Counted from the first letter of the stretch, positions 6,093-14,708 are shown. The stretch is 64,000 nt of DNA from Pseudomonas delhiensis (GCF_900187975.1 NZ_FZPC01000016.1:62001-126000), one strand, 5' to 3'. The notes: generated by a model not told the origin, from the letters alone. Program-made: numbers and translations.

Positions 6093-6839
6093 CTAGCCGG
6101 CGCCCTCGGACAGCAGGCGGCAGCCCTGGCGGCGGATTTCGATGTTCGGGTAGACCGGCGAGCGCGCCTCGCCGCTGGCGCGCAGGGCCTCCACACGCTC
6201 CAACGCTTCTTCGATGCGCGACAACGGCAAGGCGGCGATCTGCGCCGGCGCCAGGTCCCACCAGCGGCTGGCCAGCAGGCGCTCGCAGATTTCCGGCGGG
6301 AAGCGGTAGCGCACCACCTTCGCCGGCGAACCGGCGACTATGGCATAGGGCGGCACGTCGCGGGTCACCACGGACATGGCCGCCACCACGGCGCCATCGT
6401 GGATCTTCACCCCGCTCATCACCACCGCCCCCTCGCCGATGAAGGCGTCGTTGCCGATCCAGGTGTCGGCGTCGGTGTCCTCGTAGCGCTGGCGCGGCGT
6501 GTCGTAGCGGTCGAACACACCCGGCTCGTACTGCACCGAGCTGGTGCTCAGCCAGTCCATCGGGTGCGCCCGGGCGGCCAGGCCGACACGGCAGTGCTGG
6601 CCGGTGGAGCTGAAGCGGCCGATGTGCGAGATGCGATGGAAGCTGGTGGCGCGGATGGTGGAGAAGGCGCCGATGCGCATCTCGTCGCGGTAGATCTTGA
6701 ACTCCGCCTCGCCGATGCTGCCGGGCGCCTCGACCAGCAGGCGCTTGCCGCGCCCCAGGCGGCTGACGCCGCTGCGGAATTCGATGTCGTGCTCTTCCAG
6801 CCAGTGCTTCCAGCGGCTGTTGCGCCAGCTCTTCAACAT
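6093..6839 (-). CDS. CatB-type hexapeptide O-acetyltransferase
   Basis: A 248-residue protein with a left-handed beta-helix signature: repeated hexapeptides in IGNDAFIGEGAVVMSGVKIH and DGAVVAAMSVVTRDVPPYAI, ending in the typical AGSPAKVVRYRFPPEICERL. The pattern and the conserved tryptophan (RWWDLAP) place it with CatB/VatD-like xenobiotic acetyltransferases and sugar O-acetyltransferases, which move acetyl from acetyl-CoA to hydroxyl groups. Its own substrate is unknown. The start at 6839 has only a weak AAGGAT upstream. The gene stands alone, followed by a converging small gene. Confidence 0.85.
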   Translation of the reverse strand: MLKSWRNSRWKHWLEEHDIEFRSGVSRLGRGKRLLVEAPGSIGEAEFKIYRDEMRIGAFSTIRATSFHRISHIGRFSSTGQHCRVGLAARAHPMDWLSTSSVQYEPGVFDRYDTPRQRYEDTDADTWIGNDAFIGEGAVVMSGVKIHDGAVVAAMSVVTRDVPPYAIVAGSPAKVVRYRFPPEICERLLASRWWDLAPAQIAALPLSRIEEALERVEALRASGEARSPVYPNIEIRRQGCRLLSEGAG

Positions 6840-6940
6840 GGGTCCGTGATCCTTTTGTATGTTTTCCGATACGGACCTCTGACAGGCGGGATACGTGCAA
6901 GGTTCTGTTGAAGTGAATTGCGGGGGTGTGAGTTGCTTTT

Positions 6941-6968
6941 CGTAGGAGCGAGCTTGCTCGCTCCTACG
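6941..6968. repeat. Perfect GTAGGAGCGAGC/GCTCGCTCCTAC palindrome
   Basis: CGTAGGAGCGAGC-TT-GCTCGCTCCTACG is a perfect palindrome between two minus-strand genes. It is the compact form of a REP-like unit also found at 13920, 26909, 27164, 46321 and 46581. It could act as a bidirectional terminator for the upstream side of the reductase gene region. Confidence 0.8.
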
Positions 6969-6998
6969 AAAAGCGGTGCACCGCCCCCATCGAGACTG

Positions 6999-7775
6999 TC
7001 ACCCCAGATGCGCAGCAAAGCCTGTCAGCTGCGGGGCGATGTCCTCACGCAAGGTCAACGCGGGTATCTCGTAGTCCCCTGCGTTCTGCCGGCGGAACGG
7101 GAGGGGCGCGGTGCTGAACAGCCTGTCCAGGCGCTCGCCATAGGCCTGCTCGATGGCGGCGTAGCGGGCCTCATCCATGCGCCCGGCGCGGTACACCAGG
7201 AACGCCGGCAGCACCTCGAAGCCCGGGTAGTAGAGGATGCCGTGGTGGATGGGGAACAGCAGGTCGTCGATCGGCCCGTTGATGCCGCGGGCGCTGTAGT
7301 GCGATTCCCAGCCGCCGGTGGTGACCACCAGCATGGCGCGCTTGCCGGCCAGGCTGCCCTCGCCGTAGCGGTCGCCCCAGCGCGCATCGGAGTGCTCGCC
7401 CACGCCGTAGGCGAAGCCATAGGCGTACACGCGCTCGACCCAGCCCTTGAGGATGGCCGGCATGGAGAACCACCACAGCGGGAACTGCAGGATCAGCGCG
7501 TCGGCCCAGCGCAGCTTGGCCTGCTCGGCGGCGATGTCGGCGCTCTGCCGGCCGCCGGCATAGGCGCGGCGGGAATCCTCGGAGGGGTCGAAGCGCCCGG
7601 CGGCCGCGCCGTCCAGGCTGTCGGCGGCATCCAGCGGGGCCTTCCAGCCCATGGCGTATAGGTCTGAGACCTGCACCTGGTGGCCGGCGGCCTGCAGGCG
7701 GCGCACGGCGAAGTCCTTGAGCGAGCCGTTGAGCGAGCGGGGTTCGGGGTGGGCATAGACGATGAGGATATTCAT
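6999..7775 (-). CDS. NAD(P)H-dependent flavodoxin-fold oxidoreductase (quinone reductase type)
   Basis: A 258-residue cytoplasmic protein beginning MNILIVYAHPEPRSLNGSL, the FMN/FAD phosphate loop of the Flavodoxin_2 (NQO1/MdaB/KefF-like) family, with the second signature ADALILQFPLWWFSMPAILKG and the flavin-contact VTTGG near residue 150. Such enzymes make two-electron reductions of quinones or similar compounds with NAD(P)H. GGAGG lies 7 bases before the ATG at 7775; a longer frame extends upstream but crosses the promoter. It is divergent from a LysR gene 85 bases away, the usual arrangement for a regulator and its target. Confidence 0.88.
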   Translation of the reverse strand: MNILIVYAHPEPRSLNGSLKDFAVRRLQAAGHQVQVSDLYAMGWKAPLDAADSLDGAAAGRFDPSEDSRRAYAGGRQSADIAAEQAKLRWADALILQFPLWWFSMPAILKGWVERVYAYGFAYGVGEHSDARWGDRYGEGSLAGKRAMLVVTTGGWESHYSARGINGPIDDLLFPIHHGILYYPGFEVLPAFLVYRAGRMDEARYAAIEQAYGERLDRLFSTAPLPFRRQNAGDYEIPALTLREDIAPQLTGFAAHLG

Positions 7776-7820
7776 GAAGGGCCTCCAATGGGTGGATGGC
7801 CGCAGCATGGCGTTGCCCAC

Positions 7821-7859
7821 GGTATAGTGGAAATGAATATCCATTACACCAGGTATAGT
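7821..7859. promoter_or_regulatory. Likely LysR operator between the reductase and its regulator
   Basis: The 85-base divergent gap holds two direct copies of GGTATAGT (7821-7828 and 7852-7859), 31 bases apart. Between them is an imperfect palindrome, TGGAAATGAATATCCATT-ACACCA (7828-7851), whose core ATGAATATCCAT fits the T-N11-A style of LysR boxes. It is AT-rich compared with the surrounding DNA. Binding is inferred. Confidence 0.5.
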
Positions 7860-7860
7860 C

Positions 7861-8754
7861 ATGACCAATCTGCGCACCCTGGACCTGAACCTGCTGGTGA
7901 CCCTCGACGTGCTGCTGGCCGAGCACAACGTCACCCGCGCCGCGCAGCGCCTGCACTTCTCCCAGCCCTCGGTGAGCGTGCAACTGGCCAGGCTGCGCGA
8001 GCTGTTCGACGACCCGCTGCTGCTGCCCGGCCCCCGCGGCATGCGCCCCACCGCCCGCGCCGAGGCGCTGCGCGAGCCCCTGCGCCAGGCCCTGGCGGCA
8101 CTGGAGCGGGCGGTGGCGCCGAGCGAGCCGTTCGACCCCGGCACCGCGAACAACACCTGGCGCCTGGTGGCCTCCGACTACAGCGAGGCCACCGTGGTGC
8201 TGCCGGCCCTGCGCGGCCTGCGCGAGGCGGCGCCGGGCACGCGCCTGGCGCTGTTGCCGCTGCAGCCGGCGCTGATCGTCCGGCAGCTGGAACAGGGCGA
8301 CGCCGACCTGGTGTTCCACACCACCGAGGACGCCCCCGAAGGGCTGCGCCGGCGCCCGCTGTTCCAGGAGCGCTACGTGCTGGTCGGCCGCGCCGGCCAC
8401 CCGCGGCTGAATCGGCGGCCGAGCCTGGATCGGTTCTGCCAGCTGGAGCAGGTGATCGTCTCGCCGGACGGCGGCGGCTTCCACGGCCCCACCGACAAGG
8501 CCCTGGCCGAGCTGGGCCGCGAGCGCCGGGTGGTGCTGTCGGTGCCGCACTTCCAGTTCGTCGCCCCGGTGCTGGCCAGCACCGACCTGGTGGCCATGCT
8601 GCCGCAACGCCTGGTGCGCCCGGACAGCGGCCTGCGCATGGTGGAAGCGCCGCTGGAGGTGCCGGGGTACGAGATGTCGATGCTCTGGCACGAGCGCGCG
8701 CACCGCGACCCGGCGCACCAGTGGCTGCGGGGGTTCATCGCCGCGGCGGTGTGA
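7861..8754 (+). CDS. LysR family transcriptional regulator
   Basis: A 297-residue regulator. The N-terminal helix-turn-helix is clear (LVTLDVLLAEHNVTRAAQRL, then HFSQPSVSVQLARLRELFDD), followed by a periplasmic-binding-protein-like effector domain (RLVASDYSEATVVLPALRGL through the C-terminus). The sequence style, with two-lobed NodD-like start MTNLRTLDLNLL, is typical of regulators divergent from NAD(P)H oxidoreductase genes. It probably controls the reductase at 6999 and itself from the 7821-7859 operator. The inducer is unknown. The ATG at 7861 has only AGG seven bases upstream. Confidence 0.9.
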   Translation: MTNLRTLDLNLLVTLDVLLAEHNVTRAAQRLHFSQPSVSVQLARLRELFDDPLLLPGPRGMRPTARAEALREPLRQALAALERAVAPSEPFDPGTANNTWRLVASDYSEATVVLPALRGLREAAPGTRLALLPLQPALIVRQLEQGDADLVFHTTEDAPEGLRRRPLFQERYVLVGRAGHPRLNRRPSLDRFCQLEQVIVSPDGGGFHGPTDKALAELGRERRVVLSVPHFQFVAPVLASTDLVAMLPQRLVRPDSGLRMVEAPLEVPGYEMSMLWHERAHRDPAHQWLRGFIAAAV

Positions 8755-8834
8755 CGGCCTACCGCTCGGCTGGCCGCCGCCGCCGACGCCCTCAGCGGCG
8801 TAGGCTGGTGCGAGAACAAGAGGAGGACACGAGC

Positions 8835-9098
8835 ATGCGGCAGCACAGCCACCCGGACTTCCACCTGCACGAGGCGCGCCGCGCCATGCTGCTGCGCTGG
8901 GCGCAGATGGCCCAATGGTTCGGCCTGGTGATGATCCTGCTGACCATTGGCCTGGCAGCCCTGGGCGACAGCCTGGACGACCCCACCGGCACGAGCATCA
9001 TCACCCTTTGCGGGGTATTGGGCCTGGCGGCGCTGATCCCGGCGCGGATGGTCCTGGCGCACTACCAGAAGCAGGACGAACGCGACGGCCGGCCCTAG
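8835..9098 (+). CDS. Small two-helix membrane protein
   Basis: An 87-residue protein with a charged N-terminus (MRQHSHPDFHLHEARR) and two predicted transmembrane helices, roughly residues 27-45 (FGLVMILLTIGLAAL) and 55-73 (IITLCGVLGLAALIPARMV), ending in a charged tail. AGGAGG lies 8 bases before the ATG. It belongs to no family I recognise. It follows the LysR gene by 80 bases and its stop overlaps that of the converging BNR-repeat gene by 4 bases. Confidence 0.65.
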   Translation: MRQHSHPDFHLHEARRAMLLRWAQMAQWFGLVMILLTIGLAALGDSLDDPTGTSIITLCGVLGLAALIPARMVLAHYQKQDERDGRP

Positions 9099-10198
9099 CC
9101 GAAACGCACGCAGTAGATCGGCGGCAGGTGCGCGGACAGGCATTCCCAGCGCTCGCCGCCATCCTCCGACAGCCACAGGCCGCCGGTGGTCGAGCCCATG
9201 GCCAGGCGTTCGCCATCGTCGTCCACGGCCAGGCCGTGGCGGTACACCAGGTCGTAGCACGGGCCCTGGGGCAGGCCCTGGCCCAGGGCCTGGAAGCTCT
9301 TGCCGCCATCCTCCGTGCGGTTGACCAAGAATCGCCCGGCCACCGGGATGCGGCATACGTCCTTCGTCGCCGGGACGAACCAGGCGGTGTCCGGCCGGGT
9401 GGGGTGCACGGCCACGGCGAAGCCGAAGCTGGAAGGCCGGGCCGGCACGTCGTGCCAGTGAACGCCGCCATCGCTGGAAACGAATATGCCGTTGTGGTGC
9501 TGCACCCACAGCCGGTCCGGCTGCGCCGGGCAATGCACCAGGCGGTGCGGGTCCTGGATGGCGCCCTCCTCGCGCAGCTCCGGCGGCATGTAGTCGGCGT
9601 ACATGCCGGCGGTGGTGTTGCGCCAGCTGGCGCCTTCGTCGTGGCTCTGCCAGACGCCGCCGCAGGACACGCCGACGGTGAGGTGGCGGCTGTCACGCGG
9701 GTCGACGCTGACGGAGTGGATGCCCGGCCAGTCGTAGCCGCCGCCGAACCAGCGGGCACGCTCGGGGCGGTCCCACAGCGGGCGGTTGAGCGTCCAGCTG
9801 TCGCCGCGGTCGTCGCTGCGGAACAGGCCGCCGGGAATGGTCCCGGCCCAGAGGGTGCCGGCCTGGTCGGTGCCGCCGGTCTCCAGGCACCAGATCAGTT
9901 GCAGGCTCCAGGGCGCCTGGGGGGCATCGCCTTCGGCCGGCTCGGGCAAGGCGTCCGGCTGCGGCGGGTAGACCGGCACCGCGCATTCCTGCCAGTCGCC
10001 GCCGCTGGGCTTGCGCCACAGCTTGCAGCCGAAGTGGCCCAGGTCCAGCGCCGCGTAGAGGGTGTCGTCGCGGGGGTCGGCCAGCAGCATGTTCACCGGC
10101 TCGCCGAGGAAGTCCTGGCCCGCCTCGTGCCAGGCGCCGCGGTCGTTGATAAAGGTGAACAGGCCCTTGCGCGTGGCCACCAGCAGTCGATCGTCCAT
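9095..10198 (-). CDS. BNR/sialidase-like beta-propeller protein
   Basis: A 367-residue protein without a signal peptide, made of repeated blades: Asp-box (S-x-D-x-G-x-x-W) motifs are visible in RSDDRGDSWTL, QSHDEGASWRN, SSDGGVHWHD, TEDGGKSFQAL and SEDGGERWECL. It resembles the WD40/YVTN/BNR proteins annotated as exo-alpha-sialidase-like, but I cannot see a sialidase catalytic triad, so sialidase activity should not be assumed. GGAGG sits just before the ATG at 10198. The upstream gene, 10 bases away, encodes a MoaD/ThiS-like protein, and the two likely form an operon. Confidence 0.8.
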   Translation of the reverse strand: MDDRLLVATRKGLFTFINDRGAWHEAGQDFLGEPVNMLLADPRDDTLYAALDLGHFGCKLWRKPSGGDWQECAVPVYPPQPDALPEPAEGDAPQAPWSLQLIWCLETGGTDQAGTLWAGTIPGGLFRSDDRGDSWTLNRPLWDRPERARWFGGGYDWPGIHSVSVDPRDSRHLTVGVSCGGVWQSHDEGASWRNTTAGMYADYMPPELREEGAIQDPHRLVHCPAQPDRLWVQHHNGIFVSSDGGVHWHDVPARPSSFGFAVAVHPTRPDTAWFVPATKDVCRIPVAGRFLVNRTEDGGKSFQALGQGLPQGPCYDLVYRHGLAVDDDGERLAMGSTTGGLWLSEDGGERWECLSAHLPPIYCVRFG

Positions 10199-10208
10199 GC
10201 TTCCTCCT

Positions 10209-10478
10209 TCAGCCGCCCGACAGCGCCTGCACCACGTACACCTCGCTGTCGGCCGCCAGGGCATCGCCCAGGCCATGGCGGTCGCGCAGGCGCAGGCCGT
10301 CGATGAACACGGTGACATGCCGGCGCAGGCCGCCCTGGTCGTCCAGCAGGTAGCCGCGCAGGCGCGGATACCGGGCGAACACGCCTTCCAGCAGGCCGCC
10401 GAGGGTGGCGCCGGGCAGGTCCTGCTCGGGTACCTCGACGTGACGCTGGATGGACGGGGCGAAGACGATGTGGGCCAT
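10209..10478 (-). CDS. MoaD/ThiS-family ubiquitin-like protein
   Basis: The 89-residue product shows the small beta-grasp pattern of MoaD/ThiS sulfur carriers and ends in the required Gly-Gly (YVVQALSGG), the site that is adenylated and thiocarboxylated in this family. Conserved elements include TLGGLLEGVFARYP and FIDGLRLRDRHGL. The ATG at 10478 is preceded only weakly by a ribosome-binding site; an extension to 10556 is possible. It is paired with the BNR-repeat gene and not with molybdopterin or thiamine genes, so a sulfur-donor role in another pathway, or a modifier role, is possible. Confidence 0.82.
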   Translation of the reverse strand: MAHIVFAPSIQRHVEVPEQDLPGATLGGLLEGVFARYPRLRGYLLDDQGGLRRHVTVFIDGLRLRDRHGLGDALAADSEVYVVQALSGG

Positions 10479-10654
10479 GGGCTGCGCGGCTTGACGGGTT
10501 TCGCTCAGTTTAGGCGGCATGGCCGGCGCCGGCGGCGCGGATCGACCGGGCGGCAATCAGTTTCGATTTCGCTCAACCGAGTTCCACTAGATTCACATTT
10601 AAAGCATCCATCGCCTGTGCCAGTCTCCGGGCATCGTCCTCCACGCAGCCACCC

Positions 10655-10840
10655 ATGCACCTTCTGCAACAGCACTTCGCCGCCGCCAGCGCCTCCGCCC
10701 CCCGGGCAGAGCCCCTGCGCCTGGCGCGCGAACGCTGCCGCTGGCTGCGCCTGCAACCCCTCTCGCTGCCGCTGGAGCTGGCCTTCTGGGCGCTCTGGCA
10801 CTGCCGCCACGCGCGTCCACCGGATAGCGCCGCACGCTGA
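10655..10840 (+). CDS. Possible small protein (uncertain)
   Basis: A 61-codon frame in the 513-base gap before the glutamine-synthetase-like gene. It begins MHLLQQHFAAASASAPRAEP and has an amphipathic or weakly hydrophobic C-terminal part (LSLPLELAFWALWHCRHA). No ribosome-binding site is visible. GC-rich frames on the other strand overlap it, so it may be a chance frame. The rest of the gap (10479-10654 and 10841-10991) shows only a short AT-rich patch near 10580-10610 that could hold a promoter. Confidence 0.3.
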   Translation: MHLLQQHFAAASASAPRAEPLRLARERCRWLRLQPLSLPLELAFWALWHCRHARPPDSAAR

Positions 10841-10991
10841 CGGGCGCCCCGCGCCCGGCCCTTCGCCGGCACTACGCTGAACGCAAGCGACACACGCGCC
10901 GCGTCCAGCCGTAGCCATAGCATCGCCTGCCCCGCCGCAGCCCGGCCGTGCAGGTCATCAGCGCGCCCCTCGGCGCTATGCGAGAACACCA

Positions 10992-12356
10992 ATGAAATTC
11001 GCTCCCGTGCAAGAGGCCCAGGCCTTCCTGGCCGCCAACCCCGACATCGAGATGGTCGAGCTGTTCATCCTCGACGCCAACGGCGTGCCCCGCGGCAAGC
11101 TGCTGCACCGCGAGGAACTACTGGCGGTGTACGCGTCCGGCCGGCCCTTGCCGAGCACCATCCTCGGCCTCACCCTGCATGGCGAGGACGTGGAGGATTC
11201 CGGGCTGGTGTGGGACGTCGGCGACATCGACTGCCGCGCCTACCCGCTGGAAGGCAGCCTGGTGCGCCTGCCCTGGCGGCAGATCCCCACCGCCGCGGTG
11301 CAAGTCAGCATGCACCCGGTCGAAGGCAAGCCGGCGGACATCGCCGACCCGCGCCACGTGCTGGTCAAGGTGATCGACGAGCTGAAGGCCGCCGGCTACC
11401 ACCCGGTGATGGCCTGCGAGCTGGAGTTCTACCTGCTGGACGCCAGGCGCGACGCCAACGGCCGCCCGCAACCGGCGCTGGACGCCGACGGCGGCCGGCC
11501 GCGCTCCACCCAGGTCTACGGCCTGCGCGAGCTGGAGCAGATCGAACCCTTCCTCGCCGACCTCTATGCCGCCTGCAAGGCCCAGGGCATCCCGGCGCGC
11601 ACCGCCATCTCCGAGTACGCCCCCGGCCAGGTGGAGATCACCCTGGAGCATGGCGACGCCCTCACCGCCATGGACCAGGCCGTGCGCTACAAGCGCCTGG
11701 TGAAAGGCGTGGCGCACAAGCACGGGATGCAGGCCTGCTTCATGGCCAAGCCCTTCGACGACCTGGCCGGCACCGGCATGCACATGCACGTGTCCCTGGC
11801 CGATGCCGAGGGCGAAAACCTCTTCGCCAGCGAAGACCCGGCCGGCACGCCGCTACTGCGCCAGGCGGTGGGCGGCATGCTCGCCAGCCTGCTCGACTCG
11901 CTGCTGCTGTTCTGCCCCAACGCCAACTCCTACCGGCGCTTCCAGGCCAACAGCTATGCGCCGCTGGCGCCGACCTGGGGCTGCGACAACCGCACCGTCA
12001 GCCTGCGCGTACCGGGCGGGCCGGCCCACACCCGGCACATCGAGCACCGCATCTGCGGCGCCGACGCCAACCCCTACCTGGCGGCGGCGGCCATCCTCGC
12101 CGGCATCCACCGCGGCATCCGCGAAGACATCGACCCGGGCGCGCCGGTGGAAGGCAACGGCTACGCCCAGGCCAAGGAACTGCTGCCCACCGACTGGCTC
12201 ACCTCGCTGCGCGCGCTGGAGCGCTCCAGCTGGGCGCGGGACGCGCTGGGGCAGGAATTCCTCGGCGTGTACCTCAAGGTGAAGCAGGCGGAGTACCGGC
12301 AGTTCATGGGCGAGGTCGGGGAGCAGGATTGGCGCTGGTATCTGCATCAGGCTTGA
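10992..12356 (+). CDS. puuA: Gamma-glutamylpolyamine synthetase (glutamine synthetase family)
   Basis: The 454-residue protein has the two-domain glutamine synthetase fold. The beta-grasp N-domain starts EMVELFILDANGVPRGKLLH. The catalytic domain contains MACELEFYL (metal ligands), GQVEITLEHGDAL, GTGMHMHVSL and NSYRRFQANSYAPLAPTWG, then the substrate loop RHIEHRICGADANPYLA. It lacks the adenylylation-loop sequence of GlnA. Enzymes like this join glutamate to putrescine or other polyamines with ATP, the first step of the gamma-glutamyl polyamine route. The next gene, after 206 bases containing a repeat, encodes the matching FAD oxidase. The exact polyamine cannot be told from sequence; aeruginosa-type genomes carry several paralogues. 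Confidence 0.85.
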   Translation: MKFAPVQEAQAFLAANPDIEMVELFILDANGVPRGKLLHREELLAVYASGRPLPSTILGLTLHGEDVEDSGLVWDVGDIDCRAYPLEGSLVRLPWRQIPTAAVQVSMHPVEGKPADIADPRHVLVKVIDELKAAGYHPVMACELEFYLLDARRDANGRPQPALDADGGRPRSTQVYGLRELEQIEPFLADLYAACKAQGIPARTAISEYAPGQVEITLEHGDALTAMDQAVRYKRLVKGVAHKHGMQACFMAKPFDDLAGTGMHMHVSLADAEGENLFASEDPAGTPLLRQAVGGMLASLLDSLLLFCPNANSYRRFQANSYAPLAPTWGCDNRTVSLRVPGGPAHTRHIEHRICGADANPYLAAAAILAGIHRGIREDIDPGAPVEGNGYAQAKELLPTDWLTSLRALERSSWARDALGQEFLGVYLKVKQAEYRQFMGEVGEQDWRWYLHQA

Positions 12357-12370
12357 GCATGAAGCTGAGA

Positions 12371-12536
12371 GCCAAGAGCCCCTCTCCCCAGCCCTCTCCC
12401 TAAAGGGAGAGGGAGCATCCGTGCCGAGATGGGAATCGTGCCCTCCGGAAATACCAGCGCAACCGGCTGAAACCGAATCACAAGCCCGCTCCGATCCAGT
12501 CCCCTCTCCCTTCAGGGAGAGGGCTAGGGAGAGGGA
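12371..12536. repeat. Inner part of the composite CCCTCTCCC repeat, between puuA and puuB
   Basis: Two hairpins built from CCCTCTCCC and GGGAGAGGG (12391-12413 and 12501-12523) are joined by about 90 bases. The flanks (GCCAAGAGC before, GGGCTAGGGAGAGGG after) match the inner halves of the larger composite repeats at 26909-27189 and 46321-46603. The outer GTAGGAGCG arms are missing here. Its position inside a probable operon suggests it may reduce or modulate transcription into puuB. Confidence 0.8.
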
Positions 12537-12562
12537 ACCCAGACAACAGGAAAAACACAAAA

Positions 12563-13876
12563 ATGAACGCCGCACTGAAACCCGCCAGGCCCGCCCCCGA
12601 GCGCGCCCCCTCCTACTACTCCGCCAGCCTCGCCGTGGAAACCGACTACCCCAGCCTGCAGGGCGAGGTGAACGTCGACATCGCCATCATCGGCGGCGGC
12701 TTCACCGGCGTGACCACCGCCGTGGAGCTGGCCGAGCGCGGCTACAAGGTGGCCATCGTCGAGACCAACAAGGTCGGCTGGGGCGCCAGCGGGCGCAACG
12801 GCGGCCAGGTCACCGGCAGCCTGTCCGGCGACGCCGCCATGCGCAAGCAGATGCAGCAGTGGCTGGGCCAGGACGTCGACGACTTCATCTGGCACCTGCG
12901 CTGGCGCGGCCACGAGATCATCAGGAACCGTGTAGCCAAGTACGGCATCGACTGCGACCTCAAGTTCGGCCACCTGCACGCGGCCATGAAGCCCTCGCAC
13001 ATGGCCGAGCTGGAAGCCTCCTATGACGAGGCCGTGCGCCGCGGCATGGGCGACGAGGTCAGCCTGCTCGACGCCAACGATGTGCGCCAGCACCTGGAGA
13101 GCGACCTCTACTGCGGCGCCATCAAGAACCTGCGCAACATGCACCTGCACCCGCTGAACCTGTGCATCGGCGAGGCCAAGGCCCTGGAAAGCCTGGGCGG
13201 GCTGATCTTCGAGCATTCCGAGGTGCTGGACATCGTCCACGGCCCGCGCCCGGCCGTGGTCACCAGCGGCGGGCGGATCAATGCCGCCCAGGTGCTGCTG
13301 GCCGGCGACGTCTACCACAAGCTGGAGCGCAAGCGGCTCAAGGGCATGATCTTCCCTGCCATGGGCGGCATCGTCACCACGAAGCCGCTGGGCGAGCTGG
13401 CCAGGCGCATCAACCCGCAGGACCTGGCGGTGTACGACTGCCGCTTCGTGCTCGACTACTACCGCCTGACCGCCGACGGCCGCCTGCTGTTCGGTGGCGG
13501 CGCCAACTACTCCGGGCGCGACTCGCGGGACATCGCCGGCGAACTGCGCCCGTGCATCGAGCGCACCTTCCCGGTGCTCAAGGGCGTGGAAATCGAGTTC
13601 CAGTGGAGCTGCGCCATGGGCATCGTGATGAACCGCATCCCGCAGTTGGGCAAGCTCTCGGACAACGTCTGGTACTGCCAGGGCTACTCCGGCCACGGCG
13701 TGGCCACCACCCACATCATGGGCGAGATCATGGCCACGGCCATGAGCGGCGACCTGGAGAAATTCGACACCTTCGCCCAGTGCAAGCACGTGAAAGTGCC
13801 CCTGGGCGACGTCTTCGGCAACCCGATGCTGGCGGCCGGCATGTGGTACTACCAGATGCTGGAGAAATTCCGCTGA
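12563..13876 (+). CDS. puuB: Gamma-glutamylpolyamine oxidase, FAD-dependent (PuuB type)
   Basis: A 437-residue D-amino-acid-oxidase/glycine-oxidase-fold flavoprotein. The FAD dinucleotide-binding motif is VDIAIIGGGFTGVTTAVELA (residues 31-50), followed by GWGASGRNGGQVTGS, a flavin-contact segment typical of PuuB. The C-terminal FAD closure is in WYCQGYSGHGVATTHIMGE. PuuB-type enzymes oxidise gamma-glutamyl-putrescine to the aminoaldehyde, with oxygen as acceptor. It follows puuA on the same strand. An aldehyde dehydrogenase and hydrolase for the later steps are not in the window. Confidence 0.87.
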   Translation: MNAALKPARPAPERAPSYYSASLAVETDYPSLQGEVNVDIAIIGGGFTGVTTAVELAERGYKVAIVETNKVGWGASGRNGGQVTGSLSGDAAMRKQMQQWLGQDVDDFIWHLRWRGHEIIRNRVAKYGIDCDLKFGHLHAAMKPSHMAELEASYDEAVRRGMGDEVSLLDANDVRQHLESDLYCGAIKNLRNMHLHPLNLCIGEAKALESLGGLIFEHSEVLDIVHGPRPAVVTSGGRINAAQVLLAGDVYHKLERKRLKGMIFPAMGGIVTTKPLGELARRINPQDLAVYDCRFVLDYYRLTADGRLLFGGGANYSGRDSRDIAGELRPCIERTFPVLKGVEIEFQWSCAMGIVMNRIPQLGKLSDNVWYCQGYSGHGVATTHIMGEIMATAMSGDLEKFDTFAQCKHVKVPLGDVFGNPMLAAGMWYYQMLEKFR

Positions 13877-13919
13877 GCCCCGCGGCTGCGGGCCCCGCCT
13901 CGCAGAAGGACGGCTTTTC

Positions 13920-14074
13920 GTAGGAGCGAGCTTGCTCGCGAACGGATTCCGCAGCGTGGCTCATTCACGCGCAAGAGCCAGGCGCCCCCTCCATCCTACG
14001 AAGAGCTCCCACGCCGTCGCCCCCGGCACCCGGCGTGCCGGCCGGCGGCGGATAACCGCGAACGGTTATCCGCC
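13920..14074. repeat. Repeat-bearing gap 13877-14330
   Basis: A GTAGGAGCGAGCTTGCTCGC unit sits at 13920-13945. A second, different palindrome, GGCGGATAACC-GCGAAC-GGTTATCCGCC, occupies 14047-14074 and has an 11-bp perfect stem. Reading frames across this stretch look like translated repeats and are rejected. From about 14090 to 14330 the DNA is more AT-rich and includes GACAA-GCG-TTGTC (14275-14287), which could be part of the promoter of the Nudix gene. Confidence 0.7.
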
Positions 14075-14330
14075 CTACGCGATGCGCGCCCCGAAACCAC
14101 TCATCTTTCCTACCGATCAATCAGAAATTTCCATTACCGGATTCAATAGTTCCAACTGGAGCGGTGCGTACCCGGCCACGTATCCTGCGCGCCCGCAGCG
14201 GTCGGCACCGGTGCCCGCGGGGCCCGGCTGCAACTGGCGTCGTTCTTGCTTCATCTTTTTTGTGACAAATTCATGACAAGCGTTGTCTGCTATTACAGGT
14301 ATATGCGGCAAGCAGTATCAGGGGGTGCCC

Positions 14331-14708
14331 ATGGGTAGTGCGATCAAGGAACGGGCGACAATCATCTGCCGCCAGGACGACAAGATCCTTTTCGTGCGCA
14401 AGGCCCGGCGCAAATGGAACCTGCCCGGCGGCCGCATCGAGGCCGACGAGGCACCGAGCCAGGCAGCGCAGCGCGAACTGGCCGAAGAGACCGGCCTTCA
14501 GGTGGAGGCCATGGCCTACCTCGCCCCGCTGGAGCTGTACCAGACCCTCCACTACGTGTTCGAGGCCGCCCTGCCCGAGCCGCAGAACCCCCGCCCGCAG
14601 AACGAGATCGCCGATTGCCGCTGGTTCTCCCTGGACGAACTGGCCAAGCGCAACGTCAACAAGGCCATCAAGCGCCTGCTCAAGGACTGCCAGCGCCCGC
14701 CGCAGTGA
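14331..14708 (+). CDS. Nudix hydrolase
   Basis: A 125-residue protein with a complete Nudix box, G-x5-E-x7-REL-x-EE-x-GL, at about residues 35-57 (GGRIEADEAPSQAAQRELAE followed by ETGLQV). The glutamates of REL-x-EE bind magnesium and the enzyme should hydrolyse a nucleoside diphosphate linked to another group; the substrate is unknown. A longer frame from a TTG at 14285 is possible, but the ATG at 14331 follows CAGGGGG by five bases. It is monocistronic, with repeat-rich DNA on both sides. Confidence 0.88.
   Translation: MGSAIKERATIICRQDDKILFVRKARRKWNLPGGRIEADEAPSQAAQRELAEETGLQVEAMAYLAPLELYQTLHYVFEAALPEPQNPRPQNEIADCRWFSLDELAKRNVNKAIKRLLKDCQRPPQ

Noticed and set aside
9095-10198. A sialidase virulence factor
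   Set aside because: Asp-box blades are present, but there is no signal peptide and I could not find the arginine triad or catalytic Tyr/Glu arrangement of true sialidases.
13932-14276. A 114-codon plus-strand frame between puuB and the Nudix gene
   Set aside because: It begins inside a GTAGGAGCG repeat and translates the palindrome at 14047-14074. It has no ribosome-binding site and no domain.
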